Shown one piece after another: positions 42,804 through 53,056 of a stretch of 64,000 nucleotides of DNA (position 1 is the stretch's first letter; each line of letters starts with the position of its first letter). Under the pieces are notes generated by a model that worked only from the letters and a program-made list of their open reading frames with translations, was not told where the DNA came from and did not search any database. The stretch is from Emergencia timonensis (GTDB lineage Bacteria > Bacillota > Clostridia > Peptostreptococcales > Anaerovoracaceae): contig NZ_FLKM01000009.1 in the NCBI RefSeq assembly GCF_900086585.1, positions 186,001-250,000 on the forward strand, given 5' to 3'. The position numbers were made by a program, and so were the translations under genes.

Positions 42804-43901
42804 ATGGCAGAATTATTAAAAGATATGTACAACTACGAATCACTTCATGAAATCGCAAAGAGGATACAGTCGGTTTATCACCCCTTTCAGGTTGACGAAT
42901 TTTTGAAATCCACAATGGATCAGTCGTGGGATGATTTAGAATTAAAAGCCAGAGTTCGAAAAATCAGTTCAAATTTAGGCAGATATCTGCCGGCAGATTA
43001 TGGAGATGCGCTGGCAATACTCGATCAAGTAGTGTCAACCTGTTCTTCCAACTTTTTTGGCATTCTATTCCCCGATTTTGTTGAAGTCTATGGGCAAGAC
43101 GAAAAGAACTGGAACTTATCGATAAAAGCCCTGGAACGATATACTCCTTACTCCTCTTCGGAGTTTGCCGTGCGGCCGTTTATCATAAATCAGGAAGAAC
43201 GTATGATGGCACAGATGTATGCCTGGTCCAAACACGAGAATGAACACGTAAGAAGGCTTGCAAGCGAAGGCTGCCGCCCGCAGCTTCCGTGGGCACAGGC
43301 TCTGACAAAATTTAAAAAAGACCCTGCGCCGATTCTGCCCATATTGGAGCAGTTAAAGGCCGATCCTTCCCCCTATGTGCGGAAGAGCGTCGCCAATAAT
43401 CTGAACGATATTTCTAAAACCCATCCAGAACGAATCGCAAAACTGGCAAAGGATTGGTACGGCAAAAACAAAGACACAGATTGGATTGTAAAGCATGGCT
43501 GCAGAACATTACTGAAAAAGGGCGATCGCGAGGTGCTGGCAATTTTCGGATATCAAAATGCTGACTGCATTGCAGTCAATGACTTTTTATTAGATAAAAC
43601 CACCGTCGCTATGGGGGAAGACCTTTGCTTTTCCTTTTATATTTTAACAGATGAGGCGACAAAAGTGAGACTGGAATATGCAGTCGATTATGTGAAAGCC
43701 AGTGGCAAAAGAAGCAGAAAAATATTCCAGATCTCTGAACTTTCTTTGAACAAAAACGAAAAGAAATTCTACAGCAAAAAGCTTTCTTTTGCTGATTTAA
43801 CCACAAGGAAGCACTACCCAGGAATGCATGCGATTACACTGATTGTCAATGGTGCGGAGCGATGTAACGCGGATTTTGAGTTGACTGAAAATAACATGTA
43901 A
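42804..43901 (+). CDS. alkC: AlkC-type DNA glycosylase (HEAT-repeat alkylation repair)
   Basis: 365 residues, ribosome site GGAGAG. The HEAT-like repeat region occupies about residues 20-240 and includes the family motif RRLASEGCRPQLPW (about 148) and SPYVRKSVANNLNDIS. From about 255 onward a beta-rich Ig-like domain follows. This layout is that of AlkC, which excises 3-methyladenine without flipping the base. It may be in the same transcript as the PH-domain gene (15-base gap). It is one of several alkylation-repair genes within 8 kb. Confidence 0.87.
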   Translation: MAELLKDMYNYESLHEIAKRIQSVYHPFQVDEFLKSTMDQSWDDLELKARVRKISSNLGRYLPADYGDALAILDQVVSTCSSNFFGILFPDFVEVYGQDEKNWNLSIKALERYTPYSSSEFAVRPFIINQEERMMAQMYAWSKHENEHVRRLASEGCRPQLPWAQALTKFKKDPAPILPILEQLKADPSPYVRKSVANNLNDISKTHPERIAKLAKDWYGKNKDTDWIVKHGCRTLLKKGDREVLAIFGYQNADCIAVNDFLLDKTTVAMGEDLCFSFYILTDEATKVRLEYAVDYVKASGKRSRKIFQISELSLNKNEKKFYSKKLSFADLTTRKHYPGMHAITLIVNGAERCNADFELTENNM

Positions 43902-44004
43902 GATGAAAGTTGTCAAGTTGGAATACGAAGACGCCGCATATGAATCCGTATTTCAGTGCAGAATAAAAGTATCTCGATAATCTAATATAAAGGAGTATAC
44001 TATT

Positions 44005-45279
44005 ATGAGCATGTACAACGCAGTATTAGCCAGAAATACAGAAAATGCCCCAAGTGACGGCGGTCGTTCTTCGCAGACTGTTGCCTTCTCTCACTACAAC
44101 AACCTCTCGGCCCAGCTGCCCATTGAGCCCCAATCAGGCAAGCTGGCGGCAGGCGGCGTCAAAGAACAGGCAAAACAATGTTTTGAAAATATCAAAGCGA
44201 TTGTTGAAAGCATCGACCATTGTCTGAGTGATGTAGTTAAAATTACGATCTTCGTCAAAAATATCAAAGATATAGAAGTCATAGACGAGGTTTACAAAAC
44301 ATTTTTTCCCGTCTATGTGCCTGCACGGACAGTAGCGGCTGTGGCCGCTTTGCCCATGGATGCTTTGGTACAGGTAGAAGCCCTTCTCTCTAACGGCGAA
44401 GGTACCATTCCAAATGCACCGCAGGCAGGCGACCTGATAAAGCTGACAAATAACACGGAAAATGCGCCGACTTGTCCGCTGTCAACGCAGACTGTTGCAT
44501 TTTCTCATTACAATCATCTTTCGGCACAGCTGCCTATTGAAGCGAAATCAGGCAAATTGGTCACTGGCGGTGTGAAAGAACAGGCGGCACAATGCTTCAA
44601 AAATATCAAGGCTATTTTGGAAAGCATTGACGTTCCTTTTGACGACATCGTCAAACTGAATATTTTTCTTAAGAACCTATCAGACACTGACACGATGAAT
44701 GAAGTATACCGAACATTCTTTCCGGATTCTGCTATTGCAAGGACTGCTGCTTACGTTCCTGCCCGCACAGTCATTGCAGCGTCAGCGTTGCCGATGAACG
44801 CATGTATTCAAGTGGAAGCAGTCGTATCCCATGGGGACGGAACGCCTCCGCAAGCTGTAGAAGACAGACACGGACTGATCGTAGAAGCAAACAATACGGA
44901 CAAAGCGCCGAAATGCCCTCTGTCAACGCAGACGGTAGCCTTTTCCCATTACAACCATCTCTCGGCGCAACTGCCTTTAGACCCGCATACCGGCGCTGTG
45001 GTAACAGGAGGCGTAAAAGAGCAGACAAAGCAGTGCTTAACCAACATCAAAGCAATCGTAGAAAGCATCGGCCATGTGATGGACGATGTGGTGAAGGTAA
45101 ACATTTTTTTGAAAAATATTGCAGATATCAATGCTATGGACGAAGTGTACAAAGAGTTCTTCCCAGGCGGGATTCCTGCCAGAAGAATTGTCGGCGTAGC
45201 AGACTTGCCTGAACAAGCCTGTATCCAAATTGACGCAGTCGTATCTAATGCGGAGGGAACACCGCCAACGACAAAATAA
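44005..45279 (+). CDS. Triple RidA-domain fusion protein
   Basis: 424 residues, ribosome site AAAGGAG before ATG 44005. Three RidA-like domains in tandem: about 1-147, 148-294 and 295-424. Each has the repeated block LSTQTVAFSHYNHLSAQLP (slightly varied in domain 1), then GGVKEQ, then a VPAR/IPAR arginine and the ending QVEA or QIDA. RidA proteins are normally ~130-residue homotrimers that hydrolyse reactive imines, with the conserved arginine at each subunit interface. Here one chain could form a covalent trimer. Domain 2 has a short insertion near SAIARTAAY. No signal peptide. Confidence 0.87.
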   Translation: MSMYNAVLARNTENAPSDGGRSSQTVAFSHYNNLSAQLPIEPQSGKLAAGGVKEQAKQCFENIKAIVESIDHCLSDVVKITIFVKNIKDIEVIDEVYKTFFPVYVPARTVAAVAALPMDALVQVEALLSNGEGTIPNAPQAGDLIKLTNNTENAPTCPLSTQTVAFSHYNHLSAQLPIEAKSGKLVTGGVKEQAAQCFKNIKAILESIDVPFDDIVKLNIFLKNLSDTDTMNEVYRTFFPDSAIARTAAYVPARTVIAASALPMNACIQVEAVVSHGDGTPPQAVEDRHGLIVEANNTDKAPKCPLSTQTVAFSHYNHLSAQLPLDPHTGAVVTGGVKEQTKQCLTNIKAIVESIGHVMDDVVKVNIFLKNIADINAMDEVYKEFFPGGIPARRIVGVADLPEQACIQIDAVVSNAEGTPPTTK

Positions 45280-45292
45280 CCTTATCATACAG

Positions 45293-45338
45293 AAAAGCAA
45301 CAGGAGTTCATTCCTTCAGGAAATCCTGTTGCTTTTTT
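45293..45338. terminator. Bidirectional terminator
   Basis: Stem AAAAGCAACAGGA / TCCTGTTGCTTTT with flanking A and T runs, between the convergent RidA-fusion and spore photoproduct lyase genes. Confidence 0.85.
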
Positions 45339-45375
45339 AATTCTTTCCTTTGATTAGAATCTGTGTTAAGTCACA

Positions 45376-46371
45376 TTAACTGACGTACAAAATCTTCACA
45401 TCGCCTAAAATCCGTTTGATTTCTGAACGCAGAAATTCTTCTGCCTTTTTTCTTTCTTCCGGCTTATAGCAATATTTACCTCTGCCGCGTCCTGTCATCA
45501 GCTCTTTGTCATATAGATCCGGTGCGTTGGGAAAAGCGTCGCCGTTGATGGCGCGATGGATATAGGAATAGGTCATCAAGATGATCTCCAAAAACATTTC
45601 CTTTTTCACCTTTTCTGATAAACCGTCCCGCAGCTGCTCTAAAAGTTCTGTGTACAGTTCTTTCCAGCCATCTACCAACATGACCGGCGCAATTAAAAGT
45701 CCGCAGGGGTAACCAGCTTCGCACATTTTGTTTACGGCTTCTATTCGCTTTTGTAAATCAGATGTGCCCAGTTCAATACGATTGATGAGAGGCTGGGGAT
45801 TGACACTCATGCGAAAAATAACCTTCCCTTTGTGAGGCAGATCGAGAAGGCTGTCCACCATGTGAAATTTTGTTGGAAAGGTCAAACTGCCAACACCTTC
45901 CTCAGCAAAGCGAGGTATGGTGTAGAGGAGATTGCTCGTTATGGTATTTTCAAGAACCAGGTCACTGTTGCTGCCGATTTCAAAAGTCAAGGGTTTTTCA
46001 CTGCCGCGGCTTTTCTTGATTAAACGGTCCAGCATCTGTTCTCTGTTGACAAACAGGCGCAGATAAGCACACTTGTTATAGTTGCATACCAGATAACAAT
46101 ACAGGCACATGGCGGTACAGCCAGACGAGGTGTAGGGGACTAAATAGTCTGACACCTTTTGATTCTCCACATATTTGTGAGTTTTTCTAGTGCCTATAAT
46201 TAAATTTCGCTTCATTTTTCCAAACTCGGCGTTTTCTTTTTCACGCATTTCTTTTATGGAATTGTGACTATCGATCGGTATCCACGGCAAATCGGTAAAT
46301 TGATCTTTTAATTGTTTACCCAATTCATAGGAAAGACTATTCGGCTCATAATATACTGCATCAAATTTCAT
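45376..46371 (-). CDS. splB: Spore photoproduct lyase (radical SAM)
   Basis: 331 residues. The iron-sulfur motif CxxxCxxC is SSGCTAMCLYCYLVC (about residues 84-98), in the position and context of SplB enzymes, preceded by GTRKTHKYVENQKVSDYLVP. The later motif RMSVNPQPLINRIELGTSDL is also typical. The enzyme reverses the thymine dimer-like photoproduct formed in spore DNA by UV light, using S-adenosylmethionine. This gene is good evidence that the host makes spores. The length is close to the Bacillus enzyme. Confidence 0.87.
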   Translation of the reverse strand: MKFDAVYYEPNSLSYELGKQLKDQFTDLPWIPIDSHNSIKEMREKENAEFGKMKRNLIIGTRKTHKYVENQKVSDYLVPYTSSGCTAMCLYCYLVCNYNKCAYLRLFVNREQMLDRLIKKSRGSEKPLTFEIGSNSDLVLENTITSNLLYTIPRFAEEGVGSLTFPTKFHMVDSLLDLPHKGKVIFRMSVNPQPLINRIELGTSDLQKRIEAVNKMCEAGYPCGLLIAPVMLVDGWKELYTELLEQLRDGLSEKVKKEMFLEIILMTYSYIHRAINGDAFPNAPDLYDKELMTGRGRGKYCYKPEERKKAEEFLRSEIKRILGDVKILYVS

Positions 46372-46508
46372 AACTCACCCTCTATTCTAACTATTAGTCA
46401 GACATATTTCTTTTTATCGTAGTATGTGCATGTGGGCGCATATTTATGATATCCAACACGGATCTGAAACGAATGGCAGTTCCTTGGTCATGGAAGTGGA
46501 CAAAATGC

Positions 46509-46868
46509 TTATTCTATTAATTTGAGACAGTTTTTTGGAACCCATCCATTTTGTTTATCCGATGCGCGGACACACCAAAGCCAGCCGTTTAATTCGTGAT
46601 GGCCGGTTACCACGTCTCCTACGGTTACAGTCATTTCCTTTGCTGTGTAATTGGTTGTTGCAACAGCTGTTTCACCGTTGATTTGCAAGATCTGCAGGGG
46701 AGTCCACCCGCTCTTTCCGGTCTTCTTGGAAATACAGCGAATCCAATTTGGCCATGCGGCGTCTTCCTTGTATTCCTCACCGAGTTGCACCACATCACCT
46801 GTGTTCAATATAATAGGATCAGGATTGCTATCTTCGTATTGTTGTATGACAGTATAAAAATTTTGCAT
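46509..46868 (-). CDS. Tandem SH3-like domain protein
   Basis: 119 residues with two SH3-like halves of about 55 residues each. Half 1 has ILNTGDVVQLGEEYKE and GKSGWTPLQIL; half 2 has VTVGDVVTGHHELNGWLWCV and QNGWVPKNCLKLIE. Each half ends with a GW(T/V)P pattern. There is no signal peptide, so it is either intracellular or a spore-coat protein. Ribosome site AGAGGTGG upstream. Confidence 0.72.
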   Translation of the reverse strand: MQNFYTVIQQYEDSNPDPIILNTGDVVQLGEEYKEDAAWPNWIRCISKKTGKSGWTPLQILQINGETAVATTNYTAKEMTVTVGDVVTGHHELNGWLWCVRASDKQNGWVPKNCLKLIE

Positions 46869-48179
<1,311 letters not shown>

Positions 48180-48211
48180 AGACTTTACTCTATACGACAG
48201 CAAAACACGAA

Positions 48212-48243
48212 AGGCGGGAATCGAATTTTCGATTCCCGCCTCT
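48212..48243. terminator. Bidirectional terminator
   Basis: Stem AGGCGGGAATCGA / TCGATTCCCGCCT with short loop, flanked by A- and T-rich stretches. Between the convergent collagen and ogt genes. Confidence 0.85.
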
Positions 48244-48274
48244 TTAATTATTAGACTCCAGAATACATAACTGT

Positions 48275-48814
48275 TTACAGGGCTGTCCCTTTTTTCGGTA
48301 TGCTCATGCTGCTCATATCCACTCCTTCGAGTGCCAGCAATTGGATCTTCTTTTCAATTCCTCCAGCATATCCCGTTAAGCTGCCAGCTGATCCCACGAC
48401 CCGGTGGCAGGGGATAATGATAGAAATTGGATTATGCCCGACGGCGCCTCCTATGGCTTGCGCAGACATGCCGGGTTTGTTCCGTTTTTTTGCAATTTCT
48501 TTGGCCAACTGGCCGTAAGTGGTAATCTCTCCATAAGGTATCTCACAGAGCAGTTGCCACACTTCCTGACGGAACGCACTGCCCGCAGGAGCAAGGGGCA
48601 AATCTGAAGGAACCGGTTTCCCGCCTGCAAAATATTTGTCCAGCCAGCTTTTGGCGTCGTTAAAGACTGGGAGATCATCATTTTCTGCCATTTCCTCTTG
48701 TACAGTGGCGGCAAAGTACTTCTGTCCTTCCATCCATAGGCCAATCAAAGCGTTTCCGTCGCTTGCCATCGTCAGAGGTCCCAAAGGGGACATATATTCC
48801 ATCTTAAAGTACAT
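48275..48814 (-). CDS. ogt: Methylated-DNA-protein cysteine methyltransferase
   Basis: 179 residues with the active site PCHRVVGSAGSLTGYAGG (about residues 135-152) and the DNA-binding helix GEITTYGQLAKEIAKK. It removes methyl groups from O6-methylguanine by transferring them to the cysteine of PCHR in a suicide reaction. It follows the Ada-AlkA gene by 12 bases and in the same direction, so both probably respond together to alkylation damage. Confidence 0.93.
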   Translation of the reverse strand: MYFKMEYMSPLGPLTMASDGNALIGLWMEGQKYFAATVQEEMAENDDLPVFNDAKSWLDKYFAGGKPVPSDLPLAPAGSAFRQEVWQLLCEIPYGEITTYGQLAKEIAKKRNKPGMSAQAIGGAVGHNPISIIIPCHRVVGSAGSLTGYAGGIEKKIQLLALEGVDMSSMSIPKKGTAL

Positions 48815-48826
48815 TTAACTTTCCTC

Positions 48827-50293
48827 CTATAGTGAATTCCATATATTAATTGCAGCATAGCTTCGCCAGGGACGCCATTTATCGGCCAGCTCAAGAATCT
48901 CTTGTTCAGTACGTGGAGCCAGCGCCTTTTTGATGCCATAGTCGGTATAAAGAAAGGCATCCGTCCAGCCTAAGCACCGCATGGCAAGATACTGTGCTGT
49001 CCATGGACCGATGCCGGATATATCGAGCAGTTTAGCTGTCACCACATGAGGCTCGCTGTTAAAATGAAAACTTAGCTCGCCTTCTTTCAGCGCTTTTGCC
49101 AAGGTCAGTATGGTCTTTGACTTTGAAGCCGAAATGCCAAGGGGACCTAACGTATCCTCAATGGGGCAATCCAATGCAAGGAGGTCTTGTGGCGTTGGAA
49201 ATGCGTGGGTTAATCCTTCGATGCCTGTTTCGATAACAAGTCCAAAGGTTTGTGCTAACCGTCCTGCCAGCGTGCCTGCGGCTTTTACTGAAATTTGCTG
49301 GCCGAGTACAGCGTAAACGGCCATTTCGAAAGGGTCGAAACAGCCTGGCAGCCGTGTACCGCATACGCATAAATTTGGCTGCAGCGCATTCATAACGGAG
49401 AGACTTTTATAAATGACGTCCGGATCACAGTACAGATCGAAGAGATGGCGTATCCGTGATAAGACCTGGGGCACCACAGGCAGAAGGGAGACGGATACCG
49501 TCACCTGCAGAACATTTTTCCGCGGGCGATTTTCTATGCGAATCCAGCCGTAGAAGGTTTTTTTCTGTCTCACAGTCAGACGAACCGTTCTAAAATAAGC
49601 GTCATTCTTTACGACTTCGACGCCGGGAATTGTTCGCAAAGCGAGGAATGAAAGCAACTGTTTCCAGCCGTAAGGCGGCCGATACCCAAGTGTAAGAGTG
49701 ATATTATCCTGTCTTTGGATTTCCTCTCCATTGCCGGACTGCTTACGCAGGGCGGTGGGGGTGAGCTGGTACTGGTTTTTGAAGACATCATTAAAACGAC
49801 GTAGACTGTGAAAGCCAGATGTCATTGCAACATCAAGAACAGAAAGCCTCGTATCTGTTAGCAGATTTTTCGCTAGTAACAGGCGGCAGGTCTGCAAGTA
49901 CTGAATGGGAGAAACGTGATATACGGCGGAAAAGACACGACGCAAATGCCGATCACTGCAGCCCATGGAAAAAGCAAGATCCTCCAAGTTCTCAATGCTG
50001 CCGCAATTCTCTTCTAAAACTCTTGCGGCCTGATGCGCGAGTGACACCGTCGCATCCACCGGTGCAGATCCTGGGGCAAGTTCCGGGCGGCAGAGCAGGC
50101 AGGGGCGAAAGCCTTCTTGTTCTGCTTCCGCTGCTGTAGAAAAATAGGTGCAGTTTTCCGGCTTTGGCAGTTTGGCTCTGCAGATTGGGCGACAGTAGAT
50201 GCCTGTGGAGCGGACGCCGACAAAAAAATGACCGTCAAAGCGTGGATCTTTCGTTTTAAAAGCAGCATACAAAGCCGTTTCCTTACTCTCCAT
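48827..50293 (-). CDS. Ada-AlkA fusion: alkylation sensor, AraC HTH and glycosylase
   Basis: 488 residues. Order: Ada-type zinc methyl-acceptor domain (about 1-75, with YCRPICRAK and CLLCRPEL supplying cysteines); AraC-type HTH (about 85-185, LEDLAFSMGCSDRHLRRVFS and LLTDTRLSVLDVAMTSGFHS); AlkA N-domain (about 200-290); HhH-GPD glycosylase with LLDISGIGPWTAQYLAMRCLG-like hairpin and catalytic Asp in TDYGIKKAL. Methylation of the zinc site turns it into an activator; the C-half excises 3-methyladenine. Start ATG at 50293. Upstream lies the 91-bp repeat array. Confidence 0.9.
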   Translation of the reverse strand: MESKETALYAAFKTKDPRFDGHFFVGVRSTGIYCRPICRAKLPKPENCTYFSTAAEAEQEGFRPCLLCRPELAPGSAPVDATVSLAHQAARVLEENCGSIENLEDLAFSMGCSDRHLRRVFSAVYHVSPIQYLQTCRLLLAKNLLTDTRLSVLDVAMTSGFHSLRRFNDVFKNQYQLTPTALRKQSGNGEEIQRQDNITLTLGYRPPYGWKQLLSFLALRTIPGVEVVKNDAYFRTVRLTVRQKKTFYGWIRIENRPRKNVLQVTVSVSLLPVVPQVLSRIRHLFDLYCDPDVIYKSLSVMNALQPNLCVCGTRLPGCFDPFEMAVYAVLGQQISVKAAGTLAGRLAQTFGLVIETGIEGLTHAFPTPQDLLALDCPIEDTLGPLGISASKSKTILTLAKALKEGELSFHFNSEPHVVTAKLLDISGIGPWTAQYLAMRCLGWTDAFLYTDYGIKKALAPRTEQEILELADKWRPWRSYAAINIWNSL

Positions 50294-50332
50294 GATTTCA
50301 TCCTTCCCTGCGGCGGGTGCCTTAAGATTATG

Positions 50333-50620
50333 GAATCATTATACCATGTGCATTCCTTTGAATATAGAATCGCAGCACATGATTCAATGAACACTTCCTT
50401 GCGGTAACACCGTGAGATTATTGTGTTCATTATACCATGACGATTCCTTTAAAAATAGAATCGAATGTCATGATTCAATGAACACTTCCTTGCGGTAACA
50501 CCGTGAAATTATTGTGTTCATTATACCATGACGATTCCTTTAAAAATAGAATCGAATGTCATGATTCAATGAACACTTCCTTGCGGTAACACCGTGAAAT
50601 TATTGTGTTCATTATACCAC
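50333..50620. repeat. 91-bp tandem repeat array (about 3 copies)
   Basis: The block GATTCAATGAACACTTCC recurs at 50381, 50472 and 50563, a period of exactly 91 bases. Copies 2 and 3 are nearly identical; copy 1 is diverged. Each unit contains the dyad AATGAACAC / GTGTTCATT and a nested pair ATGAC..GATTC / GAATC..GTCAT, so units fold as hairpins. It lies within 40-330 bases upstream of the ada-alkA start. No frame runs through it. Confidence 0.92.
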
Positions 50621-50730
50621 ATCTTGACGAAGAATCTCGCCATTTTCGGACCTGTATTCACAAAAAGTATCCGAGGCTCTAGCAAAGCGTTTTGCTGCTA
50701 ATGCTGCCGTGTTTCTTCACATCTTCGCTG

Positions 50731-51367
50731 TTACGGAGAACGGCCAATTTACCAGCAAGCTGCGTAACCGTTCAGGGATTAGGCCCAGATACTGCGTAAC
50801 TGATGCGTCTGCCTGCCCCCGCTGTTACGGAGAACGGCCAATTTACCAGCAAGCTGCGTAACCGTTCAGGGATTTGGCCCGGATACTGCGTAACTGATGC
50901 GTCTGCCTGCCCCCGCTGTTACGGAGAACGGCCAATTTACCAGCAAGCTGCGTAACCGTTCAGGGATTAGGCCCAGATACTGCGTAACTGATGCGTCTGT
51001 CTGCCCCCGCCGTTACGGAGAACGGCCAATTTACCAGCAAGCTGCGTAACCGTTCAGGGATTAGGCCCTGATACTGCATAACTGATGCGTCTGCCTGCCC
51101 CCGCCGTTACGGAGAACAGCTATTTTATCAGCAAACAGCGTAACCGTTCAGGGATTAGGCCCTGATACTGCGTAACTGATGCGTCTGCCTGACCCCGCTG
51201 TTACGGAGAACGGCCAATTTACCAGCAAGCTGCCTAACCGTTCAAGGATTTGGCCCTGATACTGCGTAACTGATGCGTCTGTCTGACCCCGCCGTTACGG
51301 AGAACAGCTATTTTATCAGCAAAGAGCGTAACCGTTCAGGGATTTGGCCCTGATACTGCGTAACTGG
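50731..51367. repeat. 94-bp tandem repeat array (7 copies)
   Basis: TTACGGAGAAC recurs at 50731, 50825, 50919, 51013, 51107, 51201 and 51295, a period of exactly 94 bases. Each unit can fold as a hairpin: GAACGG..TTAC..CAGC-AA-GCTG..GTAA..CCGTTC. Units 5 and 7 carry a shared variant (GAACAGCTATTTTATCAGC), which partly breaks the outer pairing. No long frame passes through. The array lies between the 91-bp array and the end of the ABC permease gene. Confidence 0.95.
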
Positions 51368-51392
51368 CGTGCCTTATACACTGGAAAGGAAC

Positions 51393-52124
51393 TTATTTCT
51401 TATTTATCATGATAGCGACTACGCCATAGCCAGCAACACACCATAAGCTTAATTTGATGTAATGAACGAAATCGACTGAGAACATGGTTCCAGCAAACGT
51501 AGACCTGATAATCTGCGCCATGGAGTCAATGGGCAGTATATTGTGGACAACCTGCATCCAGGCGGGCAGCCGATCCATTGGAAAGTTTATGGGAGAAAAC
51601 ATCAGAGCGCCAAACACACACAGCATGCAGACTACCAAGGTGGTCTCTGGTTTCAGCACATAGGAAAAGCCGTAGCCGATTGCAATACAAGTGAGGGCGG
51701 CTAATAGGCATGACGGAATGACTAGCCAGCTGAAAGAGTATCCTGGCCGGAAGATAAAGTGGGCTGAAAGGGTAGAAATAATGATTCCGGGCAATGAAAC
51801 GGCTAACCAGATGACAGTATCCGCGATGACGATGGAAAGCCTGTTGACTGGCAGGGTTTTTAAAAAATTTAAATGCCCTTCCGTCTTTGCGGTGGAGTTC
51901 TGCATGGGCAGGCATGCCAACCCGCAGGTGACGAAAATCATGGTCGGGGCACCGGTTGCAAGATACAAAATGGTGGATTTGTCTATATCAGCATAGAGAA
52001 AAGTGAAGCCGATGGTGATTCCCAGAGATATGATGATCTGCTGCAGTGCATAGAAGATTAGGGTTCCGCCCAGTCTGTTGGCCTGCAGGCTGATAATGCT
52101 TGAAACTTGATTTGTAAATGTCAT
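51393..52124 (-). CDS. ABC-2 type permease
   Basis: 243 residues with six hydrophobic segments, for example IIISLGITIGFTFLYADI, IVIADTVIWLAVSLPGIIIS and ETTLVVCMLCVFGALMFSP. This is the ABC-2 membrane domain used in exporters of drugs, lipids or peptides. It is separated by two bases from the ATPase gene upstream, in the same operon. Substrate unknown. Confidence 0.85.
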   Translation of the reverse strand: MTFTNQVSSIISLQANRLGGTLIFYALQQIIISLGITIGFTFLYADIDKSTILYLATGAPTMIFVTCGLACLPMQNSTAKTEGHLNFLKTLPVNRLSIVIADTVIWLAVSLPGIIISTLSAHFIFRPGYSFSWLVIPSCLLAALTCIAIGYGFSYVLKPETTLVVCMLCVFGALMFSPINFPMDRLPAWMQVVHNILPIDSMAQIIRSTFAGTMFSVDFVHYIKLSLWCVAGYGVVAIMINKK

Positions 52125-52126
52125 TT

Positions 52127-53056
52127 CTAGGCTCCTTTCTTGATTAAATCGATATAAACGTCTTCAAGGGTGGTATCTGATATAGAATAACTGACGATAG
52201 ATTTTTCTGTGACGAGAGTTCGGCCCCATTCCAAGGCACTGTCTATTTTTTCGGGAGCAAGAGTTATTATCATCATGCCATCGCCGTGGCTTGACGATAT
52301 GCCCCATTCTGGAATGCGGAGCTTTTCTGCTGTGCCCTCATCGTCGTAGTGTAAATTCAGTTTCAAGTGATTGGAGAGGCGGCTTTTGATATCGGTAATC
52401 GTACCTGTAGAGATCAGCTTGCCGTCGTCGATGATAGTAACGATATCAGCTACACTTTCTAATTCAAGAATATTATGGGTTACTACGATGACACCGCAGC
52501 CTTTGGCAGTCATCCGCTTGATCTCCTGCCAAAGGCGCTTTCTTCTGACAGGGTCTACGTCATTGGTCGGTTCGTCCAGGATAATAAAGTCTTTGGCACA
52601 GATAACAGCCATACAAAAGGCGGTCAGCCTCTTGATTCCGCCTGATAAAAGATTGCCTGGCGTGTTAACCCACTCCAAAATATCCAGGGCAGAGAACAAG
52701 TAATCAATTTGTTCGTCGATTTCTTCCGGCTTACCGCCCCGCAGTTCGCCCATAAGTCTGACTGCCTTTTTTGGAGTCAGCTCACCAAAAGCCAGCTGCC
52801 CTTGTGTCTGTACTGAGCAGAGAGTTCTGGCCGCTTTAGGATCTTCTTTGACAGAATTTCCAGAGATGAAGATTTCGCCGTCTTCAATCTTGTAAAGTCC
52901 GATAATCTGATTGATCAAAGTGGTTTTTCCAGAACCGTTCTGTCCTAGTATGCCATAGACTTTACCTTTTGGTATCGAAAGAGAGATGTTTTCGTTTGCA
53001 ACTACTTCCCCCTTCTTATTACGGAATTTCTTTGTCAGATTTATGATTTCGATCAT
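52127..53056 (-). CDS. ABC transporter ATPase (exporter type)
   Basis: 309 residues. Walker A GILGQNGSGKTTLINQ (about 35), signature LLSGGIKRLTAFCMAV (about 137), Walker B FIILDEPTNDVDP (about 158), switch His in VVTHNIL. A C-terminal extension of ~80 residues is usual for DrrA/NatA-like ATPases. The signature reads LSGGI where LSGGQ or LSGGM is common. It overlaps the padR gene by four bases and works with the permease that follows. Confidence 0.9.
   Translation of the reverse strand: MIEIINLTKKFRNKKGEVVANENISLSIPKGKVYGILGQNGSGKTTLINQIIGLYKIEDGEIFISGNSVKEDPKAARTLCSVQTQGQLAFGELTPKKAVRLMGELRGGKPEEIDEQIDYLFSALDILEWVNTPGNLLSGGIKRLTAFCMAVICAKDFIILDEPTNDVDPVRRKRLWQEIKRMTAKGCGVIVVTHNILELESVADIVTIIDDGKLISTGTITDIKSRLSNHLKLNLHYDDEGTAEKLRIPEWGISSSHGDGMMIITLAPEKIDSALEWGRTLVTEKSIVSYSISDTTLEDVYIDLIKKGA

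Noticed and set aside
50731-51367. CRISPR array or integron attC array
   Set aside because: The full 94-base unit is repeated, with no variable spacers, no cas genes nearby, and no GTTRRRY/RYYYAAC core pair.
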